Positions 45,601 through 57,545 of a DNA stretch of 64,000 bases are shown piece after piece; within the stretch, counting starts at the first letter, position 1; each line of letters begins with the position of its first letter. The stretch comes from Nomia melanderi (taxonomy: Eukaryota > Arthropoda > Insecta > Hymenoptera > Halictidae). The position numbers were made by a program, and so were the translations under genes. The notes under the pieces are model-generated. The model made no database searches and was not told the origin of the DNA. It saw only the letters and a list, made by a program, of their open reading frames with translations. Location of the stretch: NCBI RefSeq assembly GCF_051020985.1, contig NC_135006.1, positions 17,687,501 through 17,751,500 of the forward strand. Direction: 5' to 3'.

Positions 45601-46483
45601 GAGAAACATTTAGCAACGTTCAAAGAAATTATGGAACATATGGCTAATCTCGCGTAACGTTTGAACACTTTCGTTGCCGACCGCAGCCGCGAACGTTCTC
45701 GAATATCGTGAATACTTTATATTCGAGGCAAGACACGTCGGGAACGGGAAATGTTTGCAGCAACTGTGGGAAGTATTTGAACATTCCGCAGTGTCTCTAA
45801 ACATCAGCCTCCTACGCGTAAAACGGGAACGACGATCGAAGCGTTCGGAGTTCCCTCGCATTCCGCTCGTCATTTTCGACCGAACGCGAATCCTTTCGAG
45901 CGTCGAAGGAAAAAACGCTAGCGCACCCGTCGATCGTGCGCAAACAAACTGAAAATAACAACCGTGCTTCCCCCAGAGGTGATTTAATCGTTACATTTAA
46001 CATTTCGTTGCTGTTTTCAACGGCGCACGACGCTTTTTTGCGCGTCGCGATCACGGCGAGCTTTCCTAGAGAATTTCACCCCTTCTGTGAAGTTTTTTGG
46101 ACAAATAGTTCTCTGCCGACACGTTAGCTGCGTTTCGTAACGTGATCGCCGCGATTTTTTGGACTTTGTATACACAGCCGCGGCGTGGGCAAAAAGAATT
46201 TACTTCCATGAAACGTGACGTTCGCAAATTCCACCATTGACCATTCGCTCGTGGCGTGTCGCTTCGTAATATAAAGTATTCCACCAGCGTTTCGCTATTT
46301 CCCCGTTTTACATTTCTGTCCCACTTTGTGTATTCAGCTTACAACTTAGCTTCTATTCGTAATATCCTTATTCTCTGTTATTAAATTGCAGAATATTTAT
46401 AAGCTTCTATTGGATACGAGCTATTTATTTATATTCCCTGAATTTCACTAATATTTCGTGAATCCGAGAAGTCCGTGAAGTCC

Positions 46484-46847
46484 GAGACGCCATTTTGTCG
46501 GCCCCACCATCTTGGACACGCAATGCGGTTTCCAGCGCGACCTCGCGCTTAATTTTTCGCTCGCAAATTATCGGGGGTCGGTTATTGCGATGCTCGCACG
46601 TCAGAATATTTTAAACAGAGCAAACAACTCATTTAATTTAATGTGCTTAACAATGCAACGGTCGAGCTGCCATCCTGATTCTCCTAGAAATTCGAGACGC
46701 CATTTTGTCGGACCATCTTGGACACGCAATGCGGTTTCCAGCGCGACCTCGCGCTTAATTTTTCGCTCGCAAATTATCGGGGGTCGGTTATTGCGATGCT
46801 CGGACGTCAGAATATTTCAAACAGAGCAAGCAAATCATTTAATTTAC
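46484..46847 (+). repeat. Tandem duplication, about 150-bp unit, 210-bp shift
   Basis: GAGACGCCATTTTGTCGG, CATCTTGGACACGCAATGCG and CAAATTATCGGGGGTCGG recur (46484-46640 and 46694-46847) with only a handful of changes, one being a CCCCA insertion in the first copy. It gives identical short peptides (MDTQCGFQRDLALNFSLANY) in both, without other coding evidence. Confidence 0.92.
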
Positions 46848-48135
46848 AAACGTTCCTCTCGGACACGCACGCATTACTTTCGCGAGTTAATAATCAACGC
46901 CGGAAGAGACCCCGCCGTCGACGAACGCGGCGAGAGACAAACAGAATAAACGTGTTTACGATGAGAACCTAACGAAATATGAGGTTCGCGCAAAATTGCG
47001 CGCCGCTCCATGGATCGTTCGGCGGATGGTTTAAGGTCGATTAATATCGGATATCCGGTACACTGCTGGCTAATGGAGTCGCAGCGTTTCGCGCGCCCGC
47101 AACATATATTCGCCCGAAAACGAAAATACATTATGCGCTCCGAATTATTCACGACTTCCGAAGAAATCCGTTTTACATAGCGTCATTGCGATTCGATTGA
47201 TGAAGCCGCCATTTGTCTAGACCGTTAATCGCCCAATTGAATCGGATAATCAGAGATCTAATCTACTTACGATCTGGTTCGGCGTAAGGCAAACGTTTAA
47301 CCCTTTGTGGTCTTACGCCGACACAACATTCCAAGTTGATACTTGAAATCGAAAGCTGAGAGTGGATGACTTAACACTTAACCGGATTTCACTTAGCAAC
47401 GTATTGCCTTTTATTCTGTTTATCTTTTCTTTCGTTATTTGGTCAGTCTTGTGGGATTATTTGCAATGTATCAAACGCGGTTCTTGTTTTTGCAAAATAG
47501 TTTCTAACCGAATTGAATGAGTTGCATTGAAGATAATGAAGGAGGTTGTATAAAATTTTAGTATCGAATAAGATATATAATTCAACGTTGTATCGTTGCT
47601 GGAATTTCCGCGTCTGAAATTCAAGCACAAATGAATTTTTGTCTGAAATGTATCTGGATGTTTGCGTGTTATTCCCAGCAGGAATGTTGTGTTCGAGCGG
47701 AATTTGAACGGGGCGCAGTAACAATTTCGGGTTCGATCGGATAATGTAAATGGACCTTTATGGAGTGTTCAAGGGGACTGCTGCTTCGGCTGAAGCCATT
47801 GTCGCGGACCCGGGCTGAAATATGGCCAAAGGTAACCCTCGGTGACAGCGGGACATTACAGTGTTTCGATAAGGCCTCGATATTTGGCTGTTGAAACGAT
47901 GATCGATCGACGGCCGTGCATTCATTCTGCACGTGGCTACTTTGACAAATTCAACGGGGTCTGTAGTTGAACACACCGGCCGAACCGATGCAGTCTGCGA
48001 TCGATATGCTTGCCGTCTAACGTCGATGCATATAAATTGGGACGAAAATGTTGTCTATGATCATCCAAGTTTACTGTACTCGCTGATTCCCCTTCCTCGT
48101 TCCTTGATCGTGTTATTTAGCGACAACAGTAGATC

Positions 48136-48340
48136 GTGCAGTGAGCAATTCTTAGCTATAAAATGGTTTCCTCGAGTATTTCTTAAGTAATTTACTGGAA
48201 TTAACGATTAATGACAACCGATAACGCAAAATAACGTTAGGTTCGATTGAATTGGATAGACGTTTACACTTGTTATTAATCGATAAATAATAAGATATTC
48301 CGAAATGACTATGCATCTTATGCAAGAGATGAGCAAACCC
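48136..48340 (+). repeat. Interspersed repeat copy 2 (see 12380-12595)
   Basis: About 85% identical by eye to 12380-12595 with short indels, same orientation. Confidence 0.8.
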
Positions 48341-49297
48341 TTCGAAATCGAATTCTCAAATTGTAATGTAGCCGATGTTCGATGTAAGTTTTCAGTCTAA
48401 CGCTACATCCTTTCCAATCTTCACGATTACTTATTATTTCCGATATTTATTTTTATCTTCCATTATATCACCAATATCCCGCGATATTCCGTGTAAACAG
48501 CATATCGCATAGCCATTCTACGTCAACGCGTTCCATCGTTCGATTCCGACTTTGCATTATTTATCGTTTCGCACAATGGGCGAAACAAAGTGTCAGTTAT
48601 AAATCATTCAATAGGGAATCCCGGATTCCGTAAACATGGCCGATCCGTGAAACGTTCGAGCGGGAGGCAATAAAATTCAAACGCGGAGCCGTCGACGCGG
48701 AAAATGGAGGATTCGGGGCAAAATGGCGGCCGCTAACCTCGTTCCGTCTCCGGAAAAGTGTTTCAACCGCGGAGAGTTCGGGAGTTTATAAAGGATCTGT
48801 CCACCGTTCATACGTTCGGGCTACCACTTCTCGACAAATTAAAGTTCCCCTTCGAGGGAACGACTCGCCGCGAAGTTAGCGTCACACTGCCGGAAGTTCA
48901 GCGGAAATCTGCGGTGTCGGCGAACGACGTCGGTCAAGTTTAAAAGCTTCCGCCGGTGATTTCCACCGACAGATTCGAATGTTTCTTTCTGTTTCTACCC
49001 AACTGGGACCAGTTTCCTCGGACTCGCCGAGATACGAATCATTCTCTACATACCGAGTGGATCTTATGAATTGCGCACTGCTGGACGAGGCGCTCTTGAC
49101 AGCTGCGTTTGAATAATCTCCGGAAATAAATCGACCTTATTAATTAGAGAGAATCTTTGGGCAAAGCTGTGCTGAATTAACACTACGGACGTCTATTGTA
49201 CGGTTTAATCTATTACTCCTGGAATTGAAATTTGTCGTAGATCTTGGAAATTAGCGGTTTGAAAATAAATTAGGGTATATATTCGCGTAAGTGACAA

Positions 49298-49466
49298 AAT
49301 GACTGTCGATCGTTTTGTGTAGGAATCACCGATATCTTCGAAGCATCGAATATTCGAAATGATTTTGAAAATGAATAGCTTCAGAAGAAACTGAAAATAA
49401 TCTATTGTTACAGTTTTTATAGGAATCGCGTATTAATCGTATTAAATGCTCTAGTTCTAGTGTTAA
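49298..49466 (-). mobile_element. Family C MITE, inverted
   Basis: Read on the minus strand it begins TTAACACTAGAACTAGAGC, then TTTAATACGATTAATACG, and reaches the CAGTCATTTTG block. The distal terminus is degraded. Confidence 0.7.
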
Positions 49467-50086
49467 GGGACTATCATTTAAACAAAGCTATTTTATATCA
49501 ATATTTCGCGCATCGATGCATCGTAGAAAACCTGCTGTTATATACAACACTTTGCAATCTCGTATAAAATCGAATGACGACTAAGTGTCGTCTCTCGGCT
49601 GCAAAGGGTTAATCTTTCCATCACGGCGTATCTCGGTGTCGAAATGATTCCAGTTGATTCCGGTGTCCGTGGGCACGATTACGATCCAGCGTAACAAGTC
49701 CCCAATTAGAATTTACGACTGTCGCGGCCGGGACAGCCGGGCCAGGAAAGTCGAACGTCGTCCCGGCGAGCGCAGACGGCGGATAAATTATTCATAGGGC
49801 CGCGCGCAGACGTGGTCAGTGGCACAAGGGCGTAAGCTCCGTTCGTTTCGAGTGTTTTACATCCCCGGGCTCTATGATCCCCATGAAAGTAACGTTTCGC
49901 GTGCAACTGTTCGCGACGAGAGGCGAATCTCGGCTGACGTAGCAAACGACGAGGACACGTGCAATTTTACTTTAGAGAATTATTGTAGGATCAAACCCCG
50001 AGGCTTCAACTTTGTTGGATACTACTGTAGGATTTTGTATGTTTATACTGTGTAGGAGGGGTGTAATGAGCAATACTTTCTGGGTT

Positions 50087-50170
50087 TTAACTCTTTGCGG
50101 ATGAAGATTCTTCGAAATATACAAAACCTTCAGCGTATGAAGCTAAATTATATATTAATTCAGTTTGCGA
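50087..50170 (+). repeat. Left end of a family A variant element
   Basis: TTAACTCTTTGCGGATGAAG, then ATTCTTCGAAATATACAAAA and CCTTCAG match the start of the element at 63698. No right end found. Confidence 0.5.
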
Positions 50171-50650
50171 AGTCGATTCTTCGATCATTTCACGGTAGCA
50201 GCGTTACCTTTATGATAGTGTCACTGTTTTACGTGATTCGTTAGTGTTGCTATTTCACGTTACTGTTAGCATCACCATTGCGTGCGCATTACTTCGCTAA
50301 TATCGGTTTCACGCTATTAATATCGCTGTTTACCGTCAACGCGGCGATTCGAGAGTTTCCTACGCGTTTCCTCAGCGAACCAATCGGAGGTACCAGTGAA
50401 TACCTACTTTCCACGAGCATCTACTAAAGGTTAGCTGTACCATTATTCACGCGTCTAAAACGTGTTGTTCGTTATCGCTCCCGACGAATGACCATTCGCC
50501 ATTCTGCTCCCACGTAATTCTTCCAATTCTCCAGCAGTTGCATTTAAATGTTCCAATTCCATTCGTCCCTATCTGCAACGGTTTTCTTCGTTCCGAAAGA
50601 CACGAAGCTTACATCGATCAGTGTAACCCATTTACCACGCGCCCGTCAGC

Positions 50651-50873
50651 GAACCCATTCTTTGCCGACCCAATGGGACAGTAAAACTATAAACTTTGAT
50701 ATTCAATGTTGAACCTTGTATAATGCTTCGATATGAAATCTTGTAACAAAGTAGCTTCGTCCTTCAATGAAATCTTGATTTCCTTCGAGTTAGTTTCAAA
50801 GAATACACTCTTCGTCTCGTCAGAAAATGTGAAACGTTTCTAGTGAGAAACTTCCGAGTGCAGAGGGTTGATA
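50651..50873 (+). mobile_element. Family A MITE, degraded ends
   Basis: The core ACTATAAACTTTGATATTCA, TGAACCTTGTATAATGC and GATATGAAATCTTG matches family A copies; the right end is CCGAGTGCAGAGGGTTGA. Confidence 0.65.
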
Positions 50874-51898
50874 CAATTATCACGATTTTTTGATCACTCA
50901 CAATGGATCGCAGAATTATTCGAATATCACTACAGATTTCCCGATTACTCGTGATCATTCCCAATTATTTACAGCTTAAATATTTGAATAACCGAACGCG
51001 AACGCAAATCGGATAATCAGGTTTGCTTAAATGAACGTTGGTATGTTCCCGATATTTATTTATAAATCAACGCTAACGGTTCCGGCACTTCAAACGAAAC
51101 GAATAATAATGAATTTATCAACGCAAGTGCTCCAGTGCAAACATAGGCGAGAGAACGGCCGAAAATCGAAAAGCCGATTAGTCGGGCAATAAATCAATCG
51201 GTATAAAACGAGCGAAAGAAGTCGCAGAATTTCCGATTGAACTTTGAGACCGGTCCTGCTGCTTCTAATGGCAAACGAGCCAATATCATCGCCAGCACAC
51301 TGCGAAAGCACACACAGACACGCGTGTTTCTTATACAAAGAATTCCAATCAACAGTGGCATGAAAATTGCCCGAAATTTCGTTGCAGTTCGAATAAACAG
51401 CGGAAAAAGGGGAATCGCCGGTTTCGAGCTCTTTGCTGACGCGCCCGAAGAAAAATGAAAGAAAAATAGGAAACGTTCTCTCGCCCTGTCCCTGGAAGAT
51501 CGCGAATATTGGATCCGATGGAGGATGTAAAACGCTCGATTTCAAAGGGAATCACGCGGTGAAAGGAACTCCTGATTGGATCGTCGCGCGTGTCGAATCA
51601 ATCACGCCCGGGGCGGAGGGTAATCCACCGCGACGCACGGCGCGGCTGCTTGCGGACGGCGCCCAAAGTTTGACTGACGCGTAACGAGAATTCATCATAC
51701 TCCTTGCTCTAAAATGATTTTCATTGGAAAACACAAATTTTATGCGAATAAATCGCATTTCTCTACCACTGAGACCAGACAATCAGAATAACGCGTTCCT
51801 GCTTTCATTTCGCAATTATTGAAGATAACAGATGTTTCTGAGGAATATTTAAGAGATCGATTTCACAGCGTGCAAACTGAATTATAAATCAACTGAAG

Positions 51899-52314
51899 AC
51901 TCGAGAGGTCAAGTTTCTATAGAGGAATTTTAGAGTCGGTTTAACTGCTCGTTTAGTGTTAATTGGATTGACACGCGAAATATCCATCGTCCCTCGTTAA
52001 TTGCAAGTGTAGCTGGCGTTGGATGACACTGGTCAACATCAGTGATGCCGAACAACATTGCTGACCGAACTTTGTAGACGCAACGGCCGTCTACTGGCGA
52101 CGACAGCAGTTGCAAGGAACCTGGCACTCTCGCCTGAGTGGTCGGATTCGAAGGCGCCGGCCTGATTGGCCGAGGCGCTGCGCCCACCAATCAGGTTACG
52201 CGGCGAAGAGCGCGAAGACTCGATTCCTGGCCTGTAATTGGATTCCTCGGGGCGACAGTCTCCGCCCTATGACGTCACGAGTGCCAGGTTCCCAGCGACT
52301 GACGGTGTTGAAAT
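51899..52314 (+). repeat. Inverted duplication, copy 1 (includes family H MITE)
   Basis: About 410 nt matching the reverse complement of 54772-55195. It contains 205 nt of shared flank (CGTTTAGTGTTA, TTGGATTGACACGCG, TGGATGACACTGGTCAACAT) followed by the MITE at 52104-52312. Confidence 0.88.
52104..52312 (+). mobile_element. Family H MITE
   Basis: The left end is CAGTTGCAAGGAACCTGGCA and the right end, on the other strand, is CAGTCGCTGGGAACCTGGCA; 23-nt inverted ends with three or four mismatches. The interior has a GC-rich palindromic centre (TTGGCCGAGGCGCTGCGCC) and CCCTATGACGTCACGAG. Confidence 0.82.
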
Positions 52315-54771
52315 TTTCATTTGGAAATGAAACGTCGTGTCTTCCGAAGATCGAGTGCCGGATAGCCCCGAACAGCTCGCGAACAATGAAGCTCGCCGAG
52401 TCTTCGGTGGAGTGGAGGCTGAATCCGGGAAACGGAAGTATTAAGCGGGGAACAGATTTCGGAGGGTTGCTTCGAGGGTGACGTTAATGGATATCGATGG
52501 AACAATTTATTGGACCCGCCGAAAAGTCTTCCCGTAATTTTCCTACGAAGTTCGCCGGTAACCTGATTTCCCTCGATCGTGACCAATTCCGCCGGAGAAC
52601 TTTCCGCCATCTGCAGTTATTTATTTGGAATGTTTATTAATGCGCGGGTTGGAACAGGGTATTGCATTCTATTCATTTCAATTGTACCGTGTAGTAATGG
52701 AGTTAAGTATTATTTGGTGCGGGTGAATTGTATTAATGCGTCGATTGCATTGTGTTTATTGTGTGATTTTAATTGATCGGTTAATTGTGTATATGTGTGT
52801 TGTATTATATCGCAGCAGTGAAATAAAGTGGAATACATTTTTTGGAATAACAAGGTAATAAGATTAGATATAATTGCAACAGAAGGTGGAATATAATTGT
52901 TACGGATTCGATTATTTCGGGAAGAAAATTCAATCTTTCCTCGATTCTACTGGCTGATTTAAGTAAATATTTCCTTTTGTTTCGCGACACTTCCCTCGGC
53001 AGAGTTATCGTTTTGTTATTTCGAGTAACGAATAAGCCGCAGAGAAAACCAGTCGCCAATCTCCCTTTGAACAACCACCAGCGTTGCAGTCGTAAAATGA
53101 ACCGAGTGAAGAGCTGCCGTATAACTGATACGATACCGCGGCTTAATTTCAAATTATTTTTCTAAAGCTCCTCCCTCGGTGACAAAAACAGACGCGAAAT
53201 ATTGACAGATAAACCGCGGAAGTCGCGGAGACGTGTACACTTACATTTTCCCGAATTTGCATAATATAAAGTTCCATTTCCCACGTGAAAATGGTTTCGG
53301 TTAATTAAACCTAGGCCGAGTCTGCAGTGAATATTAATAACGATCGCATTCTGTCAACGTTTCAAGAGGACTTCTCATATGAATATTTATTTATTCATCT
53401 ATTTATCTATATATATTATGTTCCTCAAGTGTATACATTACACCGATAAAATAAAAACACCAATAGTTGATCAATCAAGGACAACGTTTGAGAATTCGTG
53501 AACGGTCGCTGCGACGCGTTAATCGGCGCATCCGGTCGCGCTGACCGAAACTTCATCGGAAACGATCATATGAAAAAAAGAAATTGAACGAGCGACGCCA
53601 GTTAAACCGGATAAATCGTCACAGGATGAAAACCGAAGACGGCAATGCAATTTTTGCGCGCGCTGCGCGAAAATTCAATTACACGGGCTTCGCGTTGCCC
53701 GCGCAATCCCGCGATCGACGCGCGTTCCGCGTTATATTTCGCGGAACTATTTAGTAGGATTAATTGTCAAAGCGGCGGGATAAACCTGTCGGGCACGGTT
53801 CTGCTCGCGACGGATTTGTTTTAATAAAATTCAACGTTCGCGCCTCTCCATCGACGGGAATCCCGTTCCGCGGGTCGTCCCGCTGTCGTCGTTAAATCGA
53901 CTCTAAGTTAATTAAATCGAATGATTATTATTCGCTCGATTGAACGCCGGTTGTTCGACAACTTTTCTGTATTTTGAATAACGTTATAACAATAACGGGC
54001 AACAATAACAAGAGAATTCGATCGAATAATTTCACATCGTATCCGTTTCGTTTCGTGCATTTTGCTGCCTCGGCGCTAGGTTTACTGTTATTATTATTTA
54101 TTATCTGAAAGCATCGATGATTTACACGATGGCAACGAGAGGTTCGAGAGTAGACAATTGAAGGCAGCGAACAGACATTCGAGTACTCGCATCGTTGAAA
54201 ATCGCGTGTGTCGAGTGTCACGTGTAACGTTCGTCGAACTGACGCCGATCAACCGACGCGCATTGAAACCCAGCGTTTATAATGCCGACCGGTAGGCCGT
54301 TAATGAAAAACGGAGAAAGTTGCGGAACGCTCCGCACGAATTTATGAGCGAACTTCCGGAGGAATGTAACGCGGAATTTACCTCCGCCGAGTGTCGCCTT
54401 TCACGCTTTAACAATCGATCTCGCCTGTCGCCGCTATTGATCTCAATTTATTCACGCTTTGCTTCGCTTTAACGTGTCACTGTTAATGGCGGACAGCCGT
54501 TTTTAATAACGCCACTCGATATTTCCGCGGTGCCCGTAGACTCGGCGCGGAATATCTTTCTTTGCCGTTACCCGATATTTTTGCGACGTTGGAACCTCTC
54601 CATTTAGGAATTATCCACTGTTTTCATTCGATCACGTCCGATTACATATTCAATAATTCCGCAACAGCTACGGACACGATGCAAAATAGGTTTCCCTCGA
54701 AGATCCGATATTTATACAATCTTTAATAAACACGGCTAGCTATTTTTCTTTTCCTCCGAAAGATATCTGTG

Positions 54772-55195
54772 GACCGTCCGTTGCAGCGAATCTGGCACTC
54801 GTGACGTCATAGGGCGGAGACTGTCGCCCCGAGGAATCCAATTACAGGTCAGGAATCGAGTCTTCGCGCTCTTCGCCGCGTAACCTGATTGGTGGGCGCA
54901 GCGCCTCGGCCAATCAGGCGAGCGCCTTCGAATCCCACCACTCAGGCGAGAGTGCCAGGTTCCCTGCAACTGCTGTCGTCGCCAGTAGACGGCCATTGCG
55001 TCTAGAAAGTTCGGTCAGCAATGTTGTACGGCATCACTGATGTTGACCAGTGTCATCCAACGCCAGCGACACTTGCAATTATCGAGGGACAATGGATACT
55101 TCGCGTGTCAATCCAATTATAACACTAAACGAGCAGTTCAATTGACTCTTTAAAATTCCCCTATAGAAACTTGAAGAGCGCGTCTCTCGAGACTG
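54772..55195 (-). repeat. Inverted duplication, copy 2 (includes family H MITE)
   Basis: Reverse complement of 51899-52314 at about 90% identity by eye, about 2.5 kb apart. The MITE part spans about 54778-54976. Confidence 0.88.
54778..54976 (-). mobile_element. Family H MITE, inverted copy
   Basis: The ends are GTTGCAGCGAATCTGGCACT and AGTGCCAGGTTCCCTGCAAC. A short fifth trace (GCGCCAGGTTCCCTGCAAC) lies near 55260-55279. Confidence 0.8.
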
Positions 55196-55988
55196 CGTGA
55201 GCATATCGGAATCAAAAATTCCTGAGGGTGCGCCTTCTAGTCTGGCCAATCGGACGGAAGCGCCAGGTTCCCTGCAACGACGATACACGCGAACGCGTTG
55301 AATACTCACCGGCACGTTAATCCTTCAGCGCCGGCGATCGTCCATCGACGGTTCGAACAATAGCGCGCCGGCAGAGTTGACGAGTCGGCTTTCATTCACT
55401 TGTTGAACCATTCGCGACGGCCATTGTCAGCGCTCGCGGAGCTTCGACGCGAAAACACGGGAATCGCGTAACAATCGCTGTCTTTCGCAAGAGTAATGGA
55501 TTACTAAGCAACAGGTTACACGCTGTTGCCGGAAGCCCGAGGCTTTAGGAAACGGCCATCATCCCCTACCGCCGCCAACCCCCTTGCACTCGACAGTTTT
55601 TCACTGGATATTCAATATTCTCCGACGAGGTACACGCGGCGTCGTTGGAAATGAATTCCTCGAGAAATCGCGCGCGAATTAAGGACGGAGGTATTTCCCT
55701 TGAAATTTATATTAAAAATTGATTGAGCTTCGACGGAATATTTCAGATTGCGCGCAGTAATATTTGTAATAGTAGAATTTAATATCGATATCGAATCTAC
55801 GTTAATTGGCTGTGTATCTTTGAGAACGTGTATTGGAAAACACTGAAGTGAACTGAATGAGTGAAGTCAGATCTAAGCGAGCTTAGACGCAATTAATGTC
55901 AATAATCAAATTTTTCAACAGTAGTCAAGGAAGTTTTTTGCTGACTATTCGACATTCCGAGGGAATCAAATCATCGTATTCAGAATTC

Positions 55989-56080
55989 TAAGTCGCAAGC
56001 AAGTGATACAATTGCTTAAACAGCAAGAGATCGGCACGTAGCTTCTTTCTCCTATTATTTAAGCAACCGATGTATAATTT
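55989..56080 (+). repeat. Interspersed repeat copy (see 20946-21035)
   Basis: Shares AAGTCGCAAGCAA, CAGCAAGAGATCGGC and ATTATTTAAGCAACCGAT with the 20.9-kb copy. Confidence 0.5.
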
Positions 56081-57163
56081 ATGCATATTTCAAATCCATA
56101 TTAAATCTCAGACTTCATTTCTCTATCGAATCATGTGGCCAGAGAGCTGTTCGAGTGCAAAGTACCGATTCGAAGACGAAGCTGCTTAAACGCGATTCCC
56201 AGGAGTCGAGACTCGAAATCGTCACTCACACCGTTACCGTTGCATTCGTGGAATCGCGACGATCTAGAACGGATTACCAGAACCGTGAATGCCTGCACAC
56301 CTTTAGCTTCTACCGCGTACCAGCTACTACAGCTTCCCACTACAGATACCAGAGACTCGTCATCGTTGCACACCCAGCGCGCAACTCGTCCTGAATCTTC
56401 CAAGAACTACGCGTTCCTCGAATCACTCGCGGAATTCGTACGATTTAAGAAGTGTCCCGTACACACACGAGTCCAAGAATTCGCGGCACGACGCGTTCGT
56501 CGATGGATCGCACAGGCCTGTTGCTAACGAAGGATGGAAACAGTTAGGATATCGGTGTGGAACCAATTACGGAGAACCGAAATGAAGTCAACTTAGTCTA
56601 TCGATTTCGGATCTAGATCTTCGGAAGTATATCAGTCCTATGACTGTTGTGTATCCGAAAGAACCGAAGTACAGAAAAGAAAACTAAGTTGAGAATAATT
56701 TTAGAAACATAATAAAATCGGTATAGCTTAATAACAATTGCAACTTTCTGCCGGTTCTCTATAATTGTTCCAACGCGAACCGATACGTAACAGTTCGAAA
56801 GAGTTTATCGTCGGAGTGTTTTCGATCGCTGGACAGTCGGCAACAGGTTACCGTGCGAACCGGAGCCGTACAAATGGCGCGCGTCGGGCACGGTTTGGTG
56901 GTCACGGGGTTACTGGTGAAAATTCACGAGGATCCTTCCGTCGTCCCCTCCCTCATCCCGGCGTGTCCTTTGCTCCTCTCCGCCGGGAAGGAGCCTGCGC
57001 GATGACTGCGCTTCAACGACGCCCCAGCATCCGCGCTCACAATTAGACGGGCCCTATTTCTTCCACCGGGGGGAAATCCTTTGTCACTGCGACGACGCTC
57101 CGCGTGTTGATTGATGCACTTACCTTGCGAGGGCGGGATGGTTATTTTGTTTTTAATTAGAAA

Positions 57164-57545
57164 CTAACCCGTTGCAGTCGTTAATGTCGAGTGTAGTAAC
57201 TGTGATACCGTGGACACTTAGATCGCGATCGTAAGTAATGATATCGGTGATTAACCCGTTGCAATCGTTAATGTCAGGTGTAATGACTATGGTACCATGA
57301 ATAATTAGGAAGATCACAATCATAATTAACCCGTTGCAATCGTTAATGTCAGGTCTAATAACTATAATATCAGGAATAATTAGAAAGACCACAATCATAA
57401 GTAATAATATCGGTAATTAACCCGTTGCAATCGTTAATTTCAAGTCTAATAAATACGATACCATAAATAATCAGACAGAACACAATCGTAAGTAACAATA
57501 TCGATAATTTTGATGATTAACCTGTTGCAATCGTCAAATGGAAAA
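57164..57545 (+). repeat. Family D tandem array 1 (TTAACCCGTTGCAATCG)
   Basis: Units start at about 57164, 57251, 57326, 57417 and 57517 (75-100 nt apart). Each opens with TTAACCCGTTGCAATCGT and carries AATAATTAGGAAGA.CACAAT and AGTAATAATATCGG. Unit length varies by internal deletion. Confidence 0.9.

Larger units (their letters stand above)
43201..51898. other. Gene-free stretch with scattered repeats
   Basis: No gene supported. It holds a near-identical tandem duplication (46484-46847), an interspersed repeat (48136-48340), a family C element (49298-49466), family A ends (47297, 49609) and family A elements (50087 onward, 50651-50873). The numerous overlapping open frames between 43200 and 46100 are open on both strands with no recognisable product. 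Confidence 0.55.
51915..57150. other. Gene-free stretch around the inverted duplication
   Basis: No gene supported. Beyond the two duplicated arms the sequence is unremarkable AT-rich DNA with ATTT simple sequence at 53380-53415. A block at 56131-56527 is open in several frames on both strands, without any recognisable domain. Confidence 0.5.

Noticed and set aside
56131..56527. Block open in several frames on both strands
   Set aside because: Could hint at an exon but there is no domain, codon bias or splice evidence that I can support.
57164..57545. CRISPR-like pattern of a conserved 18-nt word every 75-100 nt
   Set aside because: The spacers are themselves homologous, the context is eukaryotic and there are no cas genes; it is a tandem array.
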